A stretch of 64,000 nucleotides of DNA from Vibrio algicola (GTDB taxonomy: Bacteria > Pseudomonadota > Gammaproteobacteria > Enterobacterales > Vibrionaceae), in NCBI RefSeq assembly GCF_009601765.2, contig NZ_CP045700.1:1-64000 (forward strand). The letters run 5' to 3'. This document shows, in pieces, positions 37,949 through 46,769 of this stretch; positions within the stretch are counted from its first letter, which is position 1; each line of letters begins with the position of its first letter. The notes beneath the pieces were generated by a model. It searched no databases and was not told the origin of the DNA. It saw nothing but the letters and a program-made list of their open reading frames with translations. Made by a program: the position numbers and the translations under genes.

Positions 37949-39007
37949 ATGTTCAACCTTCAAAGAAAATCGCTACGGACCTTAATTGGATCATTTGTTG
38001 TTTTATCCACTATTTATACCGCTAACATTTTTGCGCAAGATAAAGCGGTCACACCCAACACCGAAATTACCGTGGGCGCATTACGCTTTACCAGTCACGC
38101 TGCGACCTTTGTTGCCGTTGAGCGAGGTTATTTCAAACAACAAGGTCTCGACGTTAAATTAAAATTCTTTCAAGCGGCTCAACCAATGGCGGTGGCCGTA
38201 GCCTCGAAAGATGTTGATTATGCCGTGACAGCCATGTCGGGGGGATTGATTTCTTTAGCCGATAAAGGGGCGATTAAGATAATTGGTGGGTCTTTAACTG
38301 AAGATCCCAAGGTTAATGGGCAAAAAATAGTCGTATCGAATAAAGCCTTTGAATCGGGTGTCACCGATCCATCAAAGCTCGATGGTAAGGTCTGGGCAAT
38401 TTCCCAAAAAGGATCTTCTTTTCATTATGTTGGTTCACAAATAGAGCAACAAGAAGGCGTTGATCTTAGATTTAAACCACTACAAAAAGTCGGCGCGATT
38501 ATTGGCGCTTTAAAGTCTGGTCAAGTCGATGCATGGTCGATTGTTCCACATATTGCCAAACCATTAGCCGACAGCGGCGCGGTTCATATTATCGGTAATG
38601 TGTCTGATTACCTGCCAAATTATCAGGTAACCACCGTATTTACGTCGACTAAGAATGCCAGTGATGAAAGAGATCAAACTCAAGCATTTTTAACTGCGTT
38701 AGCCAAAGGTGCTGCGGATTATAATGCCGCAATGGTGGATCATACTGCTGGTCAGCAAGGCCAAGATGATATGGTGAAATTGATCCATAAATATATTTAT
38801 ACCGATCGTCCGTTAGAAAAAGCCGCACCAAGTATTATTAACGGTTCGATGCGTTTAAATGCGGACAACTTCCTCTATATGGCGTCTTTGCAAAATCAAT
38901 TGGATTGGTTTCAGCAAGGAAAAATGGTGAAAGCGTCGATTAAATTAACCGATATCGTAGATACCAGTTACGTTAAAACGGTTGATGAAAAGCCTGATAC
39001 CAAATAA
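37949..39007 (+). CDS. ABC importer substrate-binding protein (NMT1/SsuA-like)
   Basis: This 352-residue periplasmic protein begins with a signal peptide (residues about 1-30, ending IFAQ). The mature part has the NMT1/THI5-like or SsuA-like fold signature: EITVGALRFTSHAATFVAVERGYFKQQGLDVKL, then AVASKDVDYAVTAMSGGLI and LKSGQVDAWSIVPHIAKPL. Such proteins bind sulfonates, nitrate, taurine or thiamine precursors; the sequence does not settle which. The ATG at 37949 is chosen because GGAGAACAGG precedes it directly. It is the first gene of a three-gene importer operon and is followed after 16 bp by the ATPase. Confidence 0.85.
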   Translation: MFNLQRKSLRTLIGSFVVLSTIYTANIFAQDKAVTPNTEITVGALRFTSHAATFVAVERGYFKQQGLDVKLKFFQAAQPMAVAVASKDVDYAVTAMSGGLISLADKGAIKIIGGSLTEDPKVNGQKIVVSNKAFESGVTDPSKLDGKVWAISQKGSSFHYVGSQIEQQEGVDLRFKPLQKVGAIIGALKSGQVDAWSIVPHIAKPLADSGAVHIIGNVSDYLPNYQVTTVFTSTKNASDERDQTQAFLTALAKGAADYNAAMVDHTAGQQGQDDMVKLIHKYIYTDRPLEKAAPSIINGSMRLNADNFLYMASLQNQLDWFQQGKMVKASIKLTDIVDTSYVKTVDEKPDTK

Positions 39008-39023
39008 ATGCCAAGGGAAAAAA

Positions 39024-39791
39024 ATGAATTTAAGCATTGAACAACTCGGCCATTCATACGGACAAATGGAAGTGCTGAGAGATATCACTTTAGATATTCC
39101 GGCGGGAAAAATTGTGTGTATTGTTGGCCCTTCTGGTTGTGGGAAATCGACATTATTACGCTTAATTGGCGGTTTAGAACAGGCGACTTCTGGGCAAATA
39201 TTTCAAGTTGGCGAACCACCACAAGCTTGTTTGAACCCATTAACGTATGTTTTTCAACATTTTGCTTTATTGCCTTGGCGCACGGTAGAAGGGAATATTA
39301 GTGTGGTGTTAGAAGATCATAAATTATCTAAAGCACAAGTAAATGACATTATTACGGATGTATTGACGCGCACGAATTTAACCGATTTTCGTCAAGCATT
39401 ACCTAAGCAATTGTCTGGTGGTATGAAACAACGTGTGGCGATTGCTCGTGCGTTAGCGGTAAAACCGGCGGTGATGTTAATGGATGAACCGTTATCGGCA
39501 TTAGACAGCCAAACGCGTGAGCTATTAATGGATGATTTGGTTCACCTTTGGACTAAAGAGCCATTTACTGGCGTGTATGTGACGCATAACTTAAATGAAG
39601 CCGTCCGTCTTGGACATAAAATTGTGGTGTTATCACGTCGTCCCGGCTGTATTCATAAGGTCGTCGATATTGATATTCCGCTGAGTGAGCGTCTTGCAGG
39701 AAATGCCACTTTAACCGAAAAACAAGCGTATTTATGGGACTTGATGCGAGATGAAGCGATGGCGGCAGAAGGGGAGTTGATTGATGGATAA
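39024..39791 (+). CDS. ABC importer ATPase (SsuB/TauB/NrtD-like)
   Basis: This 255-residue ATPase carries Walker A (GPSGCGKST), the Q-loop (TYVFQHFALLPWRTV), the signature LSGGMKQRVAIARAL, Walker B (VMLMDEPLSALD) and the switch His (VTHNLNEAV). The Q-loop with LLPWRTV is typical of the nitrate/sulfonate/taurine importer group. I chose the ATG at 39024 because AAGGGA lies just before it; the open frame extends 14 codons upstream into the end of the binding-protein gene. It overlaps the permease start by eight bases. Confidence 0.9.
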   Translation: MNLSIEQLGHSYGQMEVLRDITLDIPAGKIVCIVGPSGCGKSTLLRLIGGLEQATSGQIFQVGEPPQACLNPLTYVFQHFALLPWRTVEGNISVVLEDHKLSKAQVNDIITDVLTRTNLTDFRQALPKQLSGGMKQRVAIARALAVKPAVMLMDEPLSALDSQTRELLMDDLVHLWTKEPFTGVYVTHNLNEAVRLGHKIVVLSRRPGCIHKVVDIDIPLSERLAGNATLTEKQAYLWDLMRDEAMAAEGELIDG

Positions 39792-40578
39792 TGCAACTCG
39801 AAAAGCGGTTCCCTTTCGTGGTGGTGGTTTTGACCCACAGCCTAAAGTTTGGATTGGTGTTTGCACTTTTATCGTATTGATTTTGTTGTGGGAGTTAGGT
39901 TCTCGAACGGGGTTTCTTTCACCGCTCACCATGCCAATGCCGTCAAATGTATGGGCAACCTTTGTCGATTTATACCAAAGCGGTTTATTGTGGCAGCAGT
40001 TACTACCTTCGTTAACTCGTTTAGCGGTTGGTGCTAGTATCGGCGTGGTTGTTGGGATCGGTTTAGGCTTAATCATCGGACTGTTTTCATTGGCTCGGGC
40101 GGGCTTAGTGCCTTTGATTTCCGCTATTTTTCCAATTCCTAAAATTGCATTGTTGCCATTATTTGTGATCTGGTTTGGAATTGATGAAGCTTCTAAATAT
40201 GCATTGATCGCGTTTGGCACTTTTACGCCAACGGTGGTCGCAACCTATGGCGCTGTCGATAATGTCGATCGTTCACTTATTCGCATGGGGCAGAGTTTTT
40301 CGATGTCGTGGTTGTCGATTGTGCGAAAAATTGTATTACCAGGTGCAATGCCAGGTATTTTATCTGGTTTACGTGTCAGCTTAGCGATTGCCATTATTCT
40401 ACTGGTCGCGGCGGAAATGCTCGGGGCGGAATATGGTATTGGCGCGTATATTTTAGAAGCTGGTTCATTATATGATCTCGACCGACTGTTTACTGGCGTG
40501 GCAATATTGTCATTACTCGGGGTTATCATTAGTTTTGTTATTGGGCAAATTGAGAAGCGAGTGTTGCGCTGGCGATGA
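39784..40578 (+). CDS. ABC importer permease (SsuC/TauC-like)
   Basis: This 264-residue inner-membrane protein has six predicted segments and the BPD-transport permease loop near residues 165-190 (RMGQSFSMSWLSIVRKIVLPGAMPGILSGLRVSL), which contacts the ATPase. The segment AIFPIPKIALLPLFVIWFG is characteristic of the sulfonate/taurine/nitrate permeases. It overlaps the ATPase gene by eight bases, so the three proteins should be made together. No sulfonate monooxygenase, nitrate reductase or thiamine gene is next to the operon. Confidence 0.9.
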   Translation: MDNATRKAVPFRGGGFDPQPKVWIGVCTFIVLILLWELGSRTGFLSPLTMPMPSNVWATFVDLYQSGLLWQQLLPSLTRLAVGASIGVVVGIGLGLIIGLFSLARAGLVPLISAIFPIPKIALLPLFVIWFGIDEASKYALIAFGTFTPTVVATYGAVDNVDRSLIRMGQSFSMSWLSIVRKIVLPGAMPGILSGLRVSLAIAIILLVAAEMLGAEYGIGAYILEAGSLYDLDRLFTGVAILSLLGVIISFVIGQIEKRVLRWR

Positions 40579-40694
40579 GTTTCCGCTTCTTAATCCATGC
40601 GCTTCTAATTCAACATTGCGATATTTGTCCATAAATGAAACTTGTCCATAAACGCCATAGCGTATCCATAAAGATGCAGTTATGGCGTTGTCTA

Positions 40695-41090
40695 TCATTT
40701 ATCTGCAGGGTGATTGACACCATCACTTGTGACAATATCCCCTAAATCAAACGGATTAACGCCCTCAAGGCACCCAATATTAAAACCGTATTCATTCGGA
40801 TTAGAACGACGTTGATGATGGGTGTAGATACCGCAATTTGAACAAAAATAATGTTTGGCGATCTCTGTATTAAATTGATAAAGCTTTAATACTTCCTCAC
40901 CTTTAATAATACGAATACCAGATAAATCGACGGAACCCACAATTGCGCCTTTTCTTCTGCAAATTGAACAATCACATCGGCGTGGATTCTCGATACCATT
41001 AGGTAGAGTTAGCTCAAGCACCACGGATCCGCAGTGACAAGTGGCCTTATGCTTGAGTTGAATTACGGTATTACCGACTTGTTTTATCAT
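40695..41090 (-). CDS. GFA-family (CENP-V/GFA domain) zinc protein
   Basis: This 131-residue protein has the GFA-type zinc-binding pattern: CHCG near residue 17-20, RCDCSICRRKG (about 37-47), and YFCSNCGIYTHHQRRSNP (about 81-98). The family includes glutathione-dependent formaldehyde-activating enzymes, but most members, including small ones like this, have no shown activity. The ATG at 41090 is preferred over one seven codons upstream because AAGGAGG lies at an ideal distance. It is the last of three small minus-strand genes, separated by gaps of about 70-100 bp. Confidence 0.82.
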   Translation of the reverse strand: MIKQVGNTVIQLKHKATCHCGSVVLELTLPNGIENPRRCDCSICRRKGAIVGSVDLSGIRIIKGEEVLKLYQFNTEIAKHYFCSNCGIYTHHQRRSNPNEYGFNIGCLEGVNPFDLGDIVTSDGVNHPADK

Positions 41091-41188
41091 ACTGAAACCT
41101 CCTTGTTTCATAATGGGGGAATATAGCCTGAATGGCTGATTACCTTTAACTTTTTTGAGTTAAATTTATCTTATCGAAGTTATGAGAA

Positions 41189-41821
41189 TTAATTTGCTAA
41201 TTGAGCCGAACGAATACGATGGCAACCAGGCTTAGATTCTACGGCTGAATCTAACAGAGCTTGTGCAATATTACTGGCAGGGCTAATGCGCCATCGCTTA
41301 GGTAATAATGGCTGAGTTAATGTTAAAGCGATTGCTAATATTCGTTCGCCAAATCGAAAATCATCCCGTTTGCCACCGATTAAACCAGGTTGAACAAAGG
41401 TTAAAGAGTCAAAGCCGATGGTTTGTAAATTTTGTTCTACTTCACCTTTTATTTGGTTATAAAAGACTTTTGAAGTCGGGTTGGCACCGAGGGCAGAGTT
41501 AAGAATATAGCTGGATGCTCCATGTTGGTGAGCAAGCCGCGCGACCATTAATGGGTAATCATGATCGACACGTTTAAACGCGGCTTTCGATCCTGCAGAC
41601 TTAATTGTGGTACCTAACGTACAGATCACGGCATCAACATTCCAACATGATTGTTCGGCGGAGAGTTGCTCGAAATCGATCATGGTGGAAGTCAATTTAG
41701 GGTGAGAGGTTAACGCTCTACGAGTTGGAGCGATAATGGCGGTCACTCTTGGGTCGGCTAATGCGAGATCCAAAACGTGTCGCCCAACTAATCCAGTAGC
41801 GCCAATGATCAATAATTTCAT
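41189..41821 (-). CDS. NAD(P)-binding Rossmann protein (HTATIP2/YbjT-like)
   Basis: This 210-residue protein begins with the dinucleotide-binding motif GATGLVG (residues 7-13) and continues as an atypical short-chain dehydrogenase/NAD(P)-binding fold: VDAVICTLGTTIKSAGSKAAF, ASSYILNSALGANPTSKVFYNQIKGEVEQNL with a YNQIK in place of the classical YxxxK, and FVQPGLIGGKRDDFRFGE. Homologues are annotated as oxidoreductases or nucleoside-diphosphate-sugar epimerases without a known substrate. It may be co-transcribed with the VOC gene upstream. Confidence 0.8.
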   Translation of the reverse strand: MKLLIIGATGLVGRHVLDLALADPRVTAIIAPTRRALTSHPKLTSTMIDFEQLSAEQSCWNVDAVICTLGTTIKSAGSKAAFKRVDHDYPLMVARLAHQHGASSYILNSALGANPTSKVFYNQIKGEVEQNLQTIGFDSLTFVQPGLIGGKRDDFRFGERILAIALTLTQPLLPKRWRISPASNIAQALLDSAVESKPGCHRIRSAQLAN

Positions 41822-41894
41822 TTATTCCCTCTAATTAACTCACCGAATTTTATGTCGAAACAAATTTAATCGCTTCAGAATGCCCAATAATAAA

Positions 41895-42320
41895 CTATTT
41901 AGCAAAGAGTTGATTCATGTCCTTAAACGCTTTGAATTCCAAGGCGTTACCACAAGGGTCGAAGAAGAACATTGTCGCTTGCTCCCCAACTTGACCTTGA
42001 AAACGTATGTAAGGATCAATCACAAATTCAATATTAAAATGCTTTAATCGTTCGGCGAGTGCTTCCCACTGTTGCCATTGCAATACAATACCAAAGTGAG
42101 GTACAGGAACATGATGACCATCGACTGCATTAGTATAAGCATGTTCTTGAGTAGTGGTTTTTGGGTGTTTATGGATGACCAGTTGATGGCCATAAAAGTT
42201 AAAATCAACCCAATCTTTGCTAGAACGACCTTCTTCAAGTCCAAAAATATCATGATAAAAATCACGGGCTAAATCGATATCATAAACAGGGATTGCAAGA
42301 TGAAAAGGGGATAAGGTCAT
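41895..42320 (-). CDS. VOC-family (glyoxalase/bleomycin-resistance fold) protein
   Basis: This 141-residue protein has the two beta-alpha-beta-beta-beta modules of the vicinal oxygen chelate superfamily. Likely metal ligands are His8 in [10 protein letters not shown], the His in [10 protein letters not shown], and the Glu in [17 protein letters not shown] at the end. Proteins like this act as dioxygenases, isomerases or binding proteins; the reaction cannot be deduced here. It is divergent from the Lon-like protease gene across 217 bp. Confidence 0.85.
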   Translation of the reverse strand: MTLSPFHLAIPVYDIDLARDFYHDIFGLEEGRSSKDWVDFNFYGHQLVIHKHPKTTTQEHAYTNAVDGHHVPVPHFGIVLQWQQWEALAERLKHFNIEFVIDPYIRFQGQVGEQATMFFFDPCGNALEFKAFKDMNQLFAK

Positions 42321-42537
42321 AAATGTCTCCTATGGACGAAATCAAACAGTCATGTATGGAATGGGTTACCCAATTACCTTAGTTGACAACATTATTATTG
42401 GCTAATAACTTGCTTGAAATTTAACCGTTTAAGCCTCAATTTAACCTAAATACCTCAAACTACGATAAAAACGTACTATTCTAAAAGGATGCAATGCTAC
42501 AGTAGTTTCATGATTTTTAACTAAGTAAGGATTGCTT

Positions 42538-44964
42538 ATGTCGAAAAATTCGCATCCAACCGATCTTCATCCTGAAAATATGTATTCAACATCTCCTGCA
42601 TCGCTTCTTCATACTCTCGATGCCGACCAGCTTTACAACCCAGCCGATCTTGATCAGCTTCCTTGTAAATCGACCAAAGATATCCCGCCGATTGATGAAA
42701 TAGTCGGGCAAGAGCGCGCGCAAAAAGCGGTCGAATTTGCTATGTCGATAAAAGACAAAGGCTACAATATTTACGCTTCTGGGCAAAATGGGTTAGGCAA
42801 ACGCACCATGATCTTGCGTTATCTCAATCGCCATCAACCCGATGACTTACAAATATTTGATTGGTGTTATGTTACCAATTTCGAAGATCTGCGTAAGCCA
42901 AAGGTGCTGAAATTAGCGGTGGGTTTGGGTAAGCAGTTGCGTCAAGATATTGAAAAACTGTTAGGTAAATTGGTTAAAGCTCTGCCGTTAGCTTTTGATA
43001 ACGAAGTGTATTTTAATCGCTCGGAAAAGCTTAAAAATCAGCTCAATCAAAAACAGCAAAGCGCGTTAGAAGAGATCACCAAAGAAGCCAAAGATAAGCG
43101 GATAAGCTTAACGGTGACCATGCAAGGCGACTATGAATTTATCGCCATGTTTGATGATGAAACGATGCATAACGAAGAAACCTTTGATGCATTGACCCGT
43201 AAAGAGCAAGATTACTTTCGTACCACCATTGATGCACTTGAATTTAAGTTGCGTGGCATGGTGCGCCAGCTCACCGAATGGGAAGAGTCATTCAGTGATA
43301 AGTTAAAAAAACTCAATGATGAAACCACGTTAGAGGTGTTGGCTTATCAAATTAAAGCGTTAAAAGAGACCTATTCCGATCACCCTGAAATTAAGCAACA
43401 CTTAACTGAACTGCAAAAAGACATTGTCGAAAATGTTGATATCTTCTTACAAGAAAGCGATGAGCAAAATGAGATCGCGTCCGCCTCTTTAGATGGCAAA
43501 TTACCGCGTCGTTACAGCATTAACGTATTGGTTAATCAACAACAAAATACCTTTCCAATTGTGGTGGAAGATACGCCAAATTATCACAGCATATTTGGTT
43601 GTGTTGAAACCGCCACTTATAAAGGCACCGTATTTACCGATTTCTCATTGATCCGATCGGGCAGCATTCATAAAGCCAATGGCGGGGTATTGCTGCTTGA
43701 TGCGATTAAAGTGTTAGAACAACCTTATGTGTGGGATGGCATTAAACGTGCGTTACGGGCTCGGCAATTAAGCTTAACGTCACTGGAAAAAGAGGTGACG
43801 CTAAGTGGTGCGGTCTCGCTCGATCCTGAGCCTATTCCCTTGGATGTAAAGATCATTTTATTTGGTGATTATAATACTTATCAACTGCTGCAACATTACG
43901 ATCCGGAGTTTAGTGAACTGTTTCGGGTGACCGCCGATTTTGAAGATGAAATGCCGAGAACTCAAGATGCCGAAATGCATTATGCGCGTTTTATTTCCAG
44001 CATTGTGCACGACAACGGTATGTTGCATTGCGATAAAAAAGCCATCGCCAAGATCATCGAACACAGCTCGCGTATGTCGGGTAATCAAAATAAGTTGTCT
44101 TTGCATTCGGCTCATATTGCCAATTTATTGCGTGAATCTAATTATGTGGCGCGTGGAGCGAAGTCGAATTTGATCCGCGCTTCTCATGTTGATCAAGCTT
44201 TGAGTAACCAAGAGTTGCGGGTTAATCGAGTGCAAGACAATGTGATGGAAACGTTCACCAATGGCACCACTTTGATTAAAACCCAAGGCTCGGCGGTGGG
44301 TGTGGTCAATGCGTTATCTGTGTTATCCACCACCGATCACATGTTTGGCGCGCCCAATCGAATTACCGCCACGACGGCATTTGGTGACGGCGATATTTTA
44401 GATATCGAACGTAATGTCGATTTAGGTGGCAGTATTCACTCGAAAGGGGTGATGATCTTGTCGGCATATTTGGCATCGATTTTAGGTCGCAGCGCAAAAA
44501 TCCCACTGACGACGCATATTACTTTTGAGCAGTCTTATGGTGGCGTAGATGGAGATAGCGCTTCAATGGCAGAGGTTTGCGCGATAGTGTCTGCTTACTC
44601 TAAATTGCCGTTACGCCAAGATATTGCTATTACCGGTTCGATGAATCAGTTTGGTGAAGCGCAGCCAATTGGTGGTGTGAATGAGAAAATCGAAGGCTTC
44701 TTTGAGGTATGTAAAATTAAAGGACGCCAGCACTCTCAAGGGGTGATCATTCCACAATCGAATGTGCAAAACTTGATGTTGTCGCTTGAAGTCAGAACCG
44801 CCGTTGCCAAAGGGGAATTTCATATTTGGCCGATTGAGCATGTGACTCAAGCCATTGAAATTTTCACCGGAATTGAAGCTGGAGAAATTGCAGATGATTT
44901 CACTTTCAAAGTCGGCAGTGTCTTTGGGATCACTCAAGCTAAGTTGAATGCACTAAGGCGGTAG
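42538..44964 (+). CDS. Lon-family ATP-dependent protease (LonB/YcbZ-like)
   Basis: This 808-residue protein has an N-terminal AAA region with a variant Walker A (ASGQNGLGKRTM, about residues 76-87), a long helical insert (about 150-310), a Walker B-type segment (HKANGGVLLLDAIKVL), and a C-terminal Lon protease domain. The catalytic serine lies in GVDGDSASMAEVCA and the catalytic lysine in NEKIEGF. This is the plan of the LonB-like YcbZ family of gammaproteobacteria. Canonical Lon is normally a separate gene. The ATG at 42538 follows AAGGA. Substrates are unknown. Confidence 0.88.
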   Translation: MSKNSHPTDLHPENMYSTSPASLLHTLDADQLYNPADLDQLPCKSTKDIPPIDEIVGQERAQKAVEFAMSIKDKGYNIYASGQNGLGKRTMILRYLNRHQPDDLQIFDWCYVTNFEDLRKPKVLKLAVGLGKQLRQDIEKLLGKLVKALPLAFDNEVYFNRSEKLKNQLNQKQQSALEEITKEAKDKRISLTVTMQGDYEFIAMFDDETMHNEETFDALTRKEQDYFRTTIDALEFKLRGMVRQLTEWEESFSDKLKKLNDETTLEVLAYQIKALKETYSDHPEIKQHLTELQKDIVENVDIFLQESDEQNEIASASLDGKLPRRYSINVLVNQQQNTFPIVVEDTPNYHSIFGCVETATYKGTVFTDFSLIRSGSIHKANGGVLLLDAIKVLEQPYVWDGIKRALRARQLSLTSLEKEVTLSGAVSLDPEPIPLDVKIILFGDYNTYQLLQHYDPEFSELFRVTADFEDEMPRTQDAEMHYARFISSIVHDNGMLHCDKKAIAKIIEHSSRMSGNQNKLSLHSAHIANLLRESNYVARGAKSNLIRASHVDQALSNQELRVNRVQDNVMETFTNGTTLIKTQGSAVGVVNALSVLSTTDHMFGAPNRITATTAFGDGDILDIERNVDLGGSIHSKGVMILSAYLASILGRSAKIPLTTHITFEQSYGGVDGDSASMAEVCAIVSAYSKLPLRQDIAITGSMNQFGEAQPIGGVNEKIEGFFEVCKIKGRQHSQGVIIPQSNVQNLMLSLEVRTAVAKGEFHIWPIEHVTQAIEIFTGIEAGEIADDFTFKVGSVFGITQAKLNALRR

Positions 44965-44983
44965 AGAATCTTGCAGAAGATTA

Positions 44984-45246
44984 GGGGCTGTTGATCTTTC
45001 GTGGTTGTTTTTGCTGCGAATTGTTGGGTTTTCGTACAAGGAAGAGGCTTTGTGGTGTAGCTGGCTACACGAAAAGCCGATGACGAAGTAGAAAAGACCA
45101 ACAAACGCAGCCCGAAGGGTTCGGCTAAAAGCCTTTTACTCTTCGTTAAGTCTCATTTACTTAGAATAACTAGGCTTCAATCGACTTGCCTCGATTAAAA
45201 GGCTTTTATCTCGAACAAAATTTAATCACGAAAGATCAACAGCCCC
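44984..45246. mobile_element. 263-bp MITE with perfect terminal inverted repeats
   Basis: The ends match perfectly as inverted repeats over 24 bp (44980-45003 with 45227-45250, counting flanking bases). The element proper starts GGGGCTGTTGATC and is flanked by TA on both sides (44982-44983 and 45247-45248), which fits a TA target duplication as made by IS630/Tc1-type transposases. The interior encodes no protein. It lies 20 bp after the Lon-like gene stop. Confidence 0.85.
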
Positions 45247-45340
45247 TAATACCAAACAATAAAGTTTCATACTAACAAGGCAGCGATCCGATCATTGGTA
45301 CGATGCCTTTTTCTAAAATGTTTATGCCCATACACCGGTG

Positions 45341-45873
45341 AGGAAATCGTCATTCCATGCATGAGCCTAAGCGAAGAGACAGGGAATCTCGCTTGTAATT
45401 CTAACTGCAAACTGTCAATGCGAACGTAGTTCAGGATCTCCTACAAAGTGTTGAGAATTAACTGGTTGTAGGCTATTAGGTTTTGGTTCATGTGTGGAAT
45501 TGCAGCGGTTTATTTGAAGGTTGTTTTTTGGTAGGTTCACCGCACAGCCTTCGGCGACCAACCTTTTTTCAACAGCCAAAAAAGGTGGCAAAAAGGCCGC
45601 TGCTAGAAATTTTGTCACCTTGGCTACAACACTCGATTGTTATCCCCAAAGTAATTGAAGTTACAGTGAGGCGGCAAGTAAGCGAAGCCCCATGAGCTTA
45701 GTTCACTAAGTGATTTGGGGTGAGTGAACGTAGCCAACAAAGCTGTAGCTTCAAGTAAGAAGGGGATAGATAACGGCGTCAACTGCACATCCGTATGCGC
45801 AAGAAGCCTCACCAATCATCCATGATTGGTGTATCAAATAGAGCATTTCCACCAAGCAAAATTTAGGCAGGGT
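45341..45873 (+). repeat. Composite dispersed repeat, copy C (longest)
   Basis: This is the fullest of three copies (others 17501-17876 and 33836-34039). It has a head block (GGAAATCGTCATTCCATGCA), a copy-specific segment of about 100 bp (45443-45542) with the hairpin CTACAA...TTGTAG, the CACAGCCTTCGGCGACC block, a 128-bp ERIC-like palindrome (45641-45768), and the tail block ending AGCAAAATTTAGGCAGG. Short open frames across it are not conserved between copies and I reject them as genes. Confidence 0.82.
45641..45768. repeat. ERIC-like 128-bp palindromic element inside copy C
   Basis: The ends TATCCCC...AATTGAAG and CTTCAAGTAAG...GGGGATA are inverted. The interior holds the hairpin half GAAGCCCCATGAGCTTAG and GATTTGGGGTGAGTGAACG. 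The same family is seen at about 17681-17776 and 55123-55226. Palindromes of this size and look are common between Vibrio genes. Confidence 0.75.
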
Positions 45874-45944
45874 TGGCGCGTTTCTGCCCATTTACGAGTT
45901 AGACATGAGTTATCTATCACAGACAGGTATGCGGCTTTTACTTA

Positions 45945-46540
45945 AACTCAACAACCACCTACTGAAGTAGGTGGGTTAGTATTACGGACTAAAGTCCCGG
46001 ATACCGGTCGAAGACCGGTTAGCTTAGTCCTCAGTCTTAAAATTGTCCTCTATCCTAGGTTCGAAATGGTGCTCTAAATATTCTTTGATCATATCTTCAG
46101 TTAAATCTCCTGATGTGACACAAAAATAACCTCGAGCCCAAAAATGACGACCCCAATATCGCTTTTTTAAATCTGGAAATGATTCAAACAACTTACTCGA
46201 ACTTCGCCCTTTTATTCGACGCATTATCTCACTTGGAGCCATATTAGGAGGTGCTGAAACTAGCAAGTGAACATGATCTTTACTTACGACTCCTTTTAAT
46301 ATTTCTATTTCAAAGGCATTACATGTTTGCCTTATCAACTCTCGAACTCTAATACCAACATCACCTTTTAGAACTTGATAGCGGTACTTCGTTACGAAGA
46401 CAAAATGATACTGTATTTTGAAAACAGTATGGCTACCATATCGATAATCCATATGAACACCTCTACTTTGATCTTAGGTGTACAGTATCATAGCTAAAGC
46501 TGACCGACTAAAGTCGGTGGTTTTAACCTTAAAACCGGAC
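45945..46540 (-). mobile_element. IS200/IS605-family insertion sequence, tnpA only
   Basis: The element consists of a single Y1 transposase gene flanked by short hairpins. Downstream of tnpA are CCACCTAC-TGAA-GTAGGTGG (45955-45974), GGACTAAAGTCC (45986-45997) and ACCGGT...ACCGGT (46003-46019). Upstream of tnpA are ACCGAC-TAAA-GTCGGT (46503-46518) and GGTTTTAACCTTAAAACC. Such subterminal hairpins mark the ends of IS200-type elements, which leave no inverted terminal repeats or target duplication. The exact ends are uncertain by 10-20 bp. No tnpB or IscB/omega-RNA partner is present. Confidence 0.82.
46024..46452 (-). CDS. tnpA: IS200/IS605-family transposase TnpA
   Basis: This 142-residue HUH transposase cuts and joins single-stranded DNA at hairpin-marked ends. 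The HUH pair is His60 and His62 in SKDHVHLLVSAPP. The catalytic tyrosine is probably Tyr125 in DMIKEYLEHH, within the C-terminal helix. The family start FKIQYHFVFVTKYRYQVL and the segment RYWGRHFWARGYFCVTSG are intact, so the enzyme looks functional. It is a full-length gene inside the element described above. Confidence 0.93.
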   Translation of the reverse strand: MDYRYGSHTVFKIQYHFVFVTKYRYQVLKGDVGIRVRELIRQTCNAFEIEILKGVVSKDHVHLLVSAPPNMAPSEIMRRIKGRSSSKLFESFPDLKKRYWGRHFWARGYFCVTSGDLTEDMIKEYLEHHFEPRIEDNFKTED

Positions 46541-46741
46541 TAATAAAAAATCTATTCTTTTGTCGCTTTGACACTCTTTTGGGGTTGAATTTATTCAGGA
46601 GATGATAGAAAGAAAATCATGCAGAAAACTGTCATAAACTTACAGGTCGTTTTAGTGGCAGATAGTCTGGGTTATATGGATAAAAGATGTCTAAGCGCTT
46701 TTTAGGCGCTCTAGTGAGTGTTTTTGATAGCTAGCTGGCCT

Positions 46742-46769
46742 ATTGAACATAATGCTCATTTTACGAAGT
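46742..46769 (-). promoter_or_regulatory. dif-like (XerC/XerD) site 1, left of the two-gene cassette
   Basis: Read on the minus strand, the 28 bp resolve as an XerC-like arm ACTTCGTAAAA, a 6-bp centre TGAGCA, and an XerD-like arm TTATGTTCAAT. The XerD arm matches the gammaproteobacterial dif arm TTATGTTAAAT at 10 of 11 positions. An equivalent site in the same orientation lies at 48185-48212. The first codons of the downstream gene lie inside it. Confidence 0.5.

Noticed and set aside
45415..45815. Three short frames inside repeat copy C
   Set aside because: They do not stay open in copies A and B, so they reflect the repeat and not a gene.
46024..46540. Possible TnpB/IscB RNA-guided nuclease partner of the IS200 element
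   Set aside because: Only tnpA is present; no second gene or long structured end that would encode a guide RNA was seen.
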